A stretch of DNA of 64,000 nucleotides from Asaia krungthepensis NRIC 0535 (GTDB lineage Bacteria > Pseudomonadota > Alphaproteobacteria > Acetobacterales > Acetobacteraceae). Each line of letters opens with the position of its first letter. The first letter of the stretch is position 1. Under the pieces are notes generated by a model that ran no database searches, had not been told where the DNA came from, and saw nothing but the letters and a program-made list of their open reading frames with translations. Below, piece after piece: positions 58,912 to 64,000 of this stretch. The stretch covers positions 208,056-272,055 of the forward strand of contig NZ_BAPV01000003.1 of NCBI RefSeq assembly GCF_025995175.1. The letters run 5' to 3'. Both the position numbers and the translations under genes were made by a program.

Positions 58912-61599
58912 TCAGGCGCCGGAGAGGCGGGAAAGGGCAGCCTGAAGCCGCGTGCGATCATGGGTGAAGCTCGTGAGGCGGTCACGGTTCTCGTCGACGA
59001 CTTCCGGTTTGGCACGCGCAACAAAATCGGCATTGCCCAGCTTGCGCTCGACCTTGTCGATTTCCTTGCCCAGACGATCGATTTCCTTTTCCAAGCGCTG
59101 GATCTCGGCAGCGATATCGATCAGCCCCTCGAGTGGCAGAACGAGCGTTGCTTCGTCGATCACGGTCAGCGCTGCGGCCTTGGGCGGTTCACCCGCCAAG
59201 GGTGAGACCGAGGCCACACGCGCCATGCGGCCAATGACCGCAGCCCAGTTCTCGGCACGCGCAAGGGTTTCTGGGGTCGCGTCACGCAGAAGCACAGGCA
59301 CCATCTGAGCCGGAGGAATGTTCATTTCCGAGCGCAGGGTGCGGATTTCGCTGATCAGACGGATCACCCAATCCATCTCCGCTGATGCCTCGGCGGCGCC
59401 TTGAGGCTGCGGCAGAGCCGGCCAGGCCGATTGCGCAACGCTGCCGCCAAAACCGAACGACTGCCAGAGTTCCTCTGTGACGAAGGGAATGACCGGATGC
59501 ATGATCTGCAGGATCATCCCGAGCACATGGGCGGCAACCGCCCGAATCTCGTCCTGTTCCGGCGTGTTTTCGGCGGCAAAAGCGGGCTTGGCCAGTTCAA
59601 GGAACCAGTCGCAGAACACGTTCCAGACGAAGCGATAGCAGCTGCCCGCATATTCATCGAAGCGGTAGGAATCCAGAGCGCCGCGGGCTGCGCTGACAGC
59701 CTTCGATGCTTCATCGAGAAGCCAGCGCCCCAGAACACTCTTGACCGCAGAGGGATCGAGCCCCTCGACCGGCTTGACACCGTTCATTTCGCAGAAGCGC
59801 GCGGCGTTCCAGATCTTGGTGATGAAAGTGCGGTAGTCTTCGACACGCTTGCGGCCGAATTTGATATCGCGACCGGGACCGGTCAAAGCGCATATCGCCA
59901 TACGCGTGGCGTCGGCACCGAATTCGGCCACCAGATCGAGCGGGTCGAGCCCATTGCCCTTGCTCTTGGACATTTTCTGGCCGCGCTCGTCACGCACCAG
60001 ACCGTGGATCAGCACCGTATGGAAGGGTACGTCATCCATGAAATGCAGACCCATCATCATCATCCGGGCCACCCAGAAGAAGATGATGTCAAAGCCGGTC
60101 ACGAGTACGCTGGTCGGGTAATACCGGGCAAGCTCAGGCGTCTTGTCGGGCCAGCCCAGCGTTGTGAAAGGCCAGAGTGCGGAGCTGAACCACGTATCGA
60201 GCACATCCTCGTCGCGGGTCAGACTGACCTCAGCGCCGAATTGCGCGCGCGCCTGTTCGAACGCCTCTTCCTCACTGCGCGCGACGAACACGCTGCCTTC
60301 CGGGCCATACCAGGCAGGAATGCGATGGCCCCACCAGAGCTGACGGCTGATACACCAAGGCTGGATATCGCGCATCCAGGCAAAATAGGTGTTTTCCCAT
60401 TGCTGAGGCTCGAAGCGGATCCGGCCCTCTTCTACGGCCTTGATGGCGGGCTGGGCGAGAGTAGCGGCATCGCAATACCACTGTTCCGTCAATCGCGGCT
60501 CGACAATCGCCCCGCCACGCTCGGCGTACGGCACCTGCAGCGTGTGCGGTTCGATCTTCTCGATATGCTCGAGACGCTCAAGTTCCTCGACGATCAGCTT
60601 GCGTGCCTCGAGACGATCCATGCCTTCGAGAGAGCGCACGAAGGCGATCGAGGACAACCCCTCGATATCCTGCAACTCGCTGGCGATCTCATCGAGCCAG
60701 ATGGCAGCGGCCTCGTCGAGGATGCTCGGCATGGGCAGATCATGGCGTTTACCGACCTCGAAATCGTTGAAGTCATGACCCGGCGTGATCTTGACCGCCC
60801 CGCTACCCTTCTCAGGGTCGGAATAGGTATCTGCCACGATGGGGATGCGGCGCCCGGTCAGGGGCAGCGTGACGAACTTGCCGATCAGCCCGGTATAGCG
60901 CTCGTCTTCGGGATGAACGGCGACCGCTGTATCGCCCAGCATGGTTTCCGGGCGCGTCGTCCCCACCACGATCATGCCGCCGCCCTCGACAGGGTAGCGC
61001 AGATACCACATCGAGCCTTTGGTCTCGCGGTTCTCGACCTCAAGGTCGGAGATGGCGGAGCGGAATGCCGGATCCCAGTTCACGAGGCGCTTCGCCCGAT
61101 AGATCAGCCCCTGCTGGTGCAGGGTGACGAACACATCACGCACGGCGCGCGACAGTCCCTCATCCATGGTGAAGCGTTCGCGCTCCCAATCGGCCGAGGC
61201 GCCAAGTGTACGCAATTGCTGGATGATCTGACCGCCCGACTGCTCCTTCCAGGCCCAGACCCGCTCAAGGAACTTCTCGCGCCCCATATCCTTGCGGCTC
61301 AGGCCTTCCTTGTCGAGCACGCGCTCGACAACCATCTGGGTCGCGATACCTGCATGGTCTGTGCCCGGCTGCCAGAGCACATTGCACCCTCCAAGACGCT
61401 TCGAACGGATCAGGATATCCTGAAGCACGAAATCGAGCGCATGGCCGAAATGCAGCGTCCCGGTGACATTCGGCGGGGGAAACATGATCGAGAAAGGCGT
61501 GCCGGGCTGCTCGGGATGCGCCGCAAAAAGACCGGACTTTTCCCACTGGGCATAAAGGCGCGCCTCGCACGCTGCGGGGTCAAAGGTCTTCTCGAGCAT
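58912..61599 (-). CDS. valS: Valyl-tRNA synthetase
   Basis: Class I aminoacyl-tRNA synthetase of 895 residues. The HIGH motif appears as NVTGTLHFGHAL (about residues 44-55), the KMSKS motif as QKMSKSKGNGLDPLD, with the editing CP1 insertion in between (VGTTRPETMLGDTAVAVHPED). The C-terminal coiled-coil arm (EIQRLEKEIDRLGKEIDKVERKLGN) is typical of ValRS. ATG start MLEKTFDPAACEARLY. Confidence 0.97.
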   Translation of the reverse strand: MLEKTFDPAACEARLYAQWEKSGLFAAHPEQPGTPFSIMFPPPNVTGTLHFGHALDFVLQDILIRSKRLGGCNVLWQPGTDHAGIATQMVVERVLDKEGLSRKDMGREKFLERVWAWKEQSGGQIIQQLRTLGASADWERERFTMDEGLSRAVRDVFVTLHQQGLIYRAKRLVNWDPAFRSAISDLEVENRETKGSMWYLRYPVEGGGMIVVGTTRPETMLGDTAVAVHPEDERYTGLIGKFVTLPLTGRRIPIVADTYSDPEKGSGAVKITPGHDFNDFEVGKRHDLPMPSILDEAAAIWLDEIASELQDIEGLSSIAFVRSLEGMDRLEARKLIVEELERLEHIEKIEPHTLQVPYAERGGAIVEPRLTEQWYCDAATLAQPAIKAVEEGRIRFEPQQWENTYFAWMRDIQPWCISRQLWWGHRIPAWYGPEGSVFVARSEEEAFEQARAQFGAEVSLTRDEDVLDTWFSSALWPFTTLGWPDKTPELARYYPTSVLVTGFDIIFFWVARMMMMGLHFMDDVPFHTVLIHGLVRDERGQKMSKSKGNGLDPLDLVAEFGADATRMAICALTGPGRDIKFGRKRVEDYRTFITKIWNAARFCEMNGVKPVEGLDPSAVKSVLGRWLLDEASKAVSAARGALDSYRFDEYAGSCYRFVWNVFCDWFLELAKPAFAAENTPEQDEIRAVAAHVLGMILQIMHPVIPFVTEELWQSFGFGGSVAQSAWPALPQPQGAAEASAEMDWVIRLISEIRTLRSEMNIPPAQMVPVLLRDATPETLARAENWAAVIGRMARVASVSPLAGEPPKAAALTVIDEATLVLPLEGLIDIAAEIQRLEKEIDRLGKEIDKVERKLGNADFVARAKPEVVDENRDRLTSFTHDRTRLQAALSRLSGA

Positions 61600-61855
61600 C
61601 GTCTTCCTGTCACCTGTCTGGTCGCATGCGGAGCCTGATCGGCCTTTCGTATGCGGGTCTTTCTGTTAAGAGGGCCAGTCTACCGTTTCTGGCGATCTAA
61701 GCCAAACCCCAGCCCAGGGGGCGCGATAGCGTTTCCCCGGAACTGCCGTGATGGGCGCAGTCTCAGAGTGAGAGGCGCGGAACTATGGTGACATAAAGCT
61801 GCGAAGAGGCCTCCGACCAGATGCGAGCGCCCCCCAAAAAGCAATCCGGCGCTGC

Positions 61856-63325
61856 TCAGCGGCCGGGCTGATTGACGGCGTAGTCATTGATGCCCCAGAG
61901 ACGGTCCTTGACCGCCTTGTAATACGCCTTTTCGTCGTACACGGGCACGTCGAGCTTCAGGTCCGCCGCCGTGAGGCGTCCCATGGCAGCGGCGACAGCA
62001 TAGGAAGACTGCACGAGACCGCTGAGATTCTGGACGAGTGCCGTCTGTGCCTGAAGCAGGGTTTGCTGCTGCTGAAGGACCTCGAGCGTGGAGCTGGTAC
62101 CGACAATCGCCTGACGTTCAACGCCATCGAGTGCGATCACGTTTGCCGCGATTGCCGTGCGGTTACTCGAGATCGAGTCCGTGTAGGAGCGGAACTGCTG
62201 CCAGTTGGCCGAGGCCGTCTGCGCCGCAGAACGACGGGCGATATCGGTTGCGCGACGCGCTGCCAGATATTGCTGTCGCGCCTGACGCACGGCCGCATAT
62301 TCCGAACCGCCCTGATAGATCGGAACGTCGAAATTGATCATGCCATATTTGTTGTCGGTGACCATTTTTCCGTAGCCCTGGTTCTTCACATAGGAATAAC
62401 CAAGCGTCGCGGTGATCTTGGGCAGAATGGCCGCAAACTGGACCGAGAAATTGTCTTTCTGGGCGGCCTCATTAAACAGCGCATTGATGATGTTCGGATT
62501 GTTGCGCGTGGCCTCAGCCACAGCATCCTTCTCCGCCTTGATGGGCAACGCGAGAGGCTGGGGCGCTACGAGATTGGGCGCTGGTGGCACCCCTACAACT
62601 TGAAGATATGTCGCCTGAGCGGCGCGTAACGTGCCCTCGCCCTGTTGTCTCGTTGCCTTTGCCGTCGCCAGCGCGGCTTGAGCCTGTGCGACGTCTGTAC
62701 GGGTGATTTCCCCCTGCTGGAAACGATCCTGCGTGGCCTTGAGCTGCTCTTCGAGCACGTGCTCGTTATTGATATTGATCTGAAGAATTTGCTCGCTACG
62801 CACCACGCCGAGATAGGCATTCACCACATCAGTGAACACCTGCTGCTCTGTTTCGATCAGCTGGGCACGTTCCGCCATCACCGTGTTGACGGCCTGATGC
62901 GTTTGAGCCGTGGTGCGTCCACCCTGATAGATATTTTCGGTAATCGTCACGCCACCCTGATAACCCGGTGTGGAATAGGTACGATTATAGGCGGGAGTAC
63001 CGAAATTGGAGCCAGGCTCCGGCCCCTGCGCACCATAGGCGTTGATGCCTTTATAATAGGTGAGCGCGGCCTGCCCCTGAATACGGGGCCGCCAGCCTGC
63101 CAGAGCCTGAGGAACCTGCTCGTCGGTTGCACGAAGCTTCGCACGCTCCTGCTGGAGCGTCGGATTCGTGAGATACGCAGTTGCAAGGGCTTCCTGAAGC
63201 GTATGGGGAATGAATTCAGGGGCCCCCTTGCCGTCATAGGTCTGAGCGAGAGAAGTCGTACTTTTAAGAAGCACGACGAGGCCAACGCCGAGCGAAGTAT
63301 AGACTTTCAAATGGTCCGCTTTCAT
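61856..63325 (-). CDS. TolC-family outer-membrane efflux protein
   Basis: A 489-residue outer-membrane factor. Signal peptide SLGVGLVVLLKSTTSLAQ, then two outer-membrane efflux repeats with long amphipathic helices: TLQEALATAYLTNPTLQQERAKLRA and YLGVVRSEQILQININNEHVL ... RFQQGEITRTDVAQAQAAL in the first, NLSGLVQSSYAVAAAMGRLTAADL in the second. Serves as exit duct for type I secretion or RND efflux. The ATG at 63325 is preceded by GAGAGGG. No pump genes are adjacent, as is common for a general TolC. Confidence 0.92.
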   Translation of the reverse strand: MKADHLKVYTSLGVGLVVLLKSTTSLAQTYDGKGAPEFIPHTLQEALATAYLTNPTLQQERAKLRATDEQVPQALAGWRPRIQGQAALTYYKGINAYGAQGPEPGSNFGTPAYNRTYSTPGYQGGVTITENIYQGGRTTAQTHQAVNTVMAERAQLIETEQQVFTDVVNAYLGVVRSEQILQININNEHVLEEQLKATQDRFQQGEITRTDVAQAQAALATAKATRQQGEGTLRAAQATYLQVVGVPPAPNLVAPQPLALPIKAEKDAVAEATRNNPNIINALFNEAAQKDNFSVQFAAILPKITATLGYSYVKNQGYGKMVTDNKYGMINFDVPIYQGGSEYAAVRQARQQYLAARRATDIARRSAAQTASANWQQFRSYTDSISSNRTAIAANVIALDGVERQAIVGTSSTLEVLQQQQTLLQAQTALVQNLSGLVQSSYAVAAAMGRLTAADLKLDVPVYDEKAYYKAVKDRLWGINDYAVNQPGR

Positions 63326-63517
63326 GGATGCCCTCTCGAATGACGACGGCGCTGCAATCACGGAATGGTACAGATCATCCGCACGGTTTCAGGCGTCCCT
63401 CACGGCTCCTATGCCATATTTAGACGAGTTCGGAAATTTCTTCTTATTTCTCGCTTTCCCTTCAGATGACCTCTTGACCGCAGACGCAGAGAAAGAGATA
63501 TAGCCCACACACCAGCC

Positions 63518-63591
63518 GGTCCGGTGGCAGAATGGTGATGCAGCGGACTGCAAATCCGCGTACGTGGGTTCGATTCCCGCCCGGACCTCCA
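63518..63591 (+). tRNA. tRNA-Cys (GCA)
   Basis: Full cloverleaf: acceptor GGTCCGG/CCGGACC, anticodon stem GCGGA/TCCGC around loop CTGCAAA (anticodon GCA at 63550-63552), T arm with loop TTCGATT, discriminator T as in tRNA-Cys, and an encoded CCA end. Confidence 0.96.
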
Positions 63592-64000
63592 TATTCCCTG
63601 AAAAATCACAAATAGATAGCAGTTCCTGCGGTCCCTCCCCGTAGCATGTGGACTGCCTAGCAGGATGTAAACTTTCTTCCTGACCCTGACGGCACGGGCC
63701 CGGCGATCATGAACGAGGCGATTTTCTGCTTGCTGCACGCAGATGAAGGAAGCGACCTCGTTGCAGCATGTTGCGGGCACTGCGGTACAGCAGCACGCAG
63801 ACCTATCGCGCCGCTGTCGTACATCAATGGCACGCACCAAATAGCGAAGTTCGACCCGCACACTTATAGGTCTGGCAACCGCCGCTCGCGTCAGTCTGCA
63901 CATACCGGCAAGCACAGGTCCGAACGCTATCAGGTGGGGGGTTCGAAGAACCGTTGATTGGCGCGGCTGGCTCCTGATTTCTGGTTTGTGGCGTGCTGAC
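63592..64000. other. Gene-free stretch after tRNA-Cys to the window edge
   Basis: About 400 bases in which I see no coding frame, second tRNA or integrase. The frames present are short and lack recognisable protein character. Confidence 0.4.

Noticed and set aside
59401..61638. 745-codon open frame antisense to valS
   Set aside because: Shadow of a long high-GC gene; the translation is Arg/His/Gln/Asp rich with no recognisable domain, while valS on the other strand is unmistakable.
63409..63915. 168-codon minus-strand frame across the tRNA-Cys gene
   Set aside because: It runs through the tRNA; the segment SGRESNPRTR is a familiar artefact of translating tRNA antisense.
63518..64000. Integrative element attached at tRNA-Cys
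   Set aside because: No integrase gene and no repeat of the tRNA 3' end was seen in the 400 bases available; the window ends too soon to decide.

Overview
The window looks like chromosomal core DNA of an acetic acid bacterium (Alphaproteobacteria, Acetobacteraceae), G+C rich. The evidence is the alphaproteobacterial gene order (pdhA-pdhB-pdhC-lpdA with a lipoyl domain fused to E1-beta; tpiA-secG-pyrG-kdsA-eno-ftsB; mutM-rpsT-dnaA-dnaN-recF), an alphaproteobacterial direct-repeat SOS box in front of lexA, and an alpha-amino-acid ester hydrolase of the type described from Acetobacter turbidans. The genus cannot be fixed from sequence alone; Asaia/Gluconobacter-like bacteria are plausible. Most genes are ordinary housekeeping genes.

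Layout. 0-5 kb: pyruvate dehydrogenase complex on the minus strand, running into a probable lipA at the left edge, with a palindrome-rich control region upstream of pdhA. 5-11.3 kb: tryptophan operon trpE-trpG-trpD-trpC led by a ppiD-like periplasmic folding factor. 11.5-18 kb, plus strand: tpiA, secG, pyrG, kdsA, an OsmC protein, eno and ftsB, then a structured gene-free gap with a REP-like palindrome and rpmG, which is shorter than 60 codons. 18.7-22.5 kb: lexA, a divergent MocR regulator/DMT exporter pair, and a lipoprotein. 22.5-33 kb: pgsA, uvrC, an M19 dipeptidase, exonuclease III, an OmpR-type regulator divergent from an L,D-transpeptidase, a CPA-type antiporter, an RsmB-like methyltransferase and guaB.

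34-41 kb: a TagF-like transferase, a 474-bp gap, then recF, dnaN, dnaA, rpsT and mutM, all on the minus strand. 41-46.7 kb, plus strand: ubiE, coaBC, dut and a two-gene ABC importer (fused permease, and an ATPase with a C-terminal accessory domain) with no binding protein. 46.8-58 kb is the more accessory part: msrA with the ester hydrolase, ilvD, a porin with a small secreted protein, a degenerate retropepsin-like exported protein, an exported 2H-phosphoesterase-like protein and a TonB-dependent siderophore receptor with a Fur-like upstream site. 58-64 kb: a 1-kb stretch without genes, valS, a TolC-type outer-membrane protein and tRNA-Cys(GCA).

I found no prophage, insertion sequence, CRISPR array or defence island. 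The best leads for undescribed biology are the orphan ABC importer, the exported 2H-phosphoesterase and pseudo-retropepsin neighbours, the pdhA palindromes, a perfect DnaA box beside an AT-rich tract upstream of uvrC, and the structured ftsB-rpmG intergenic region.
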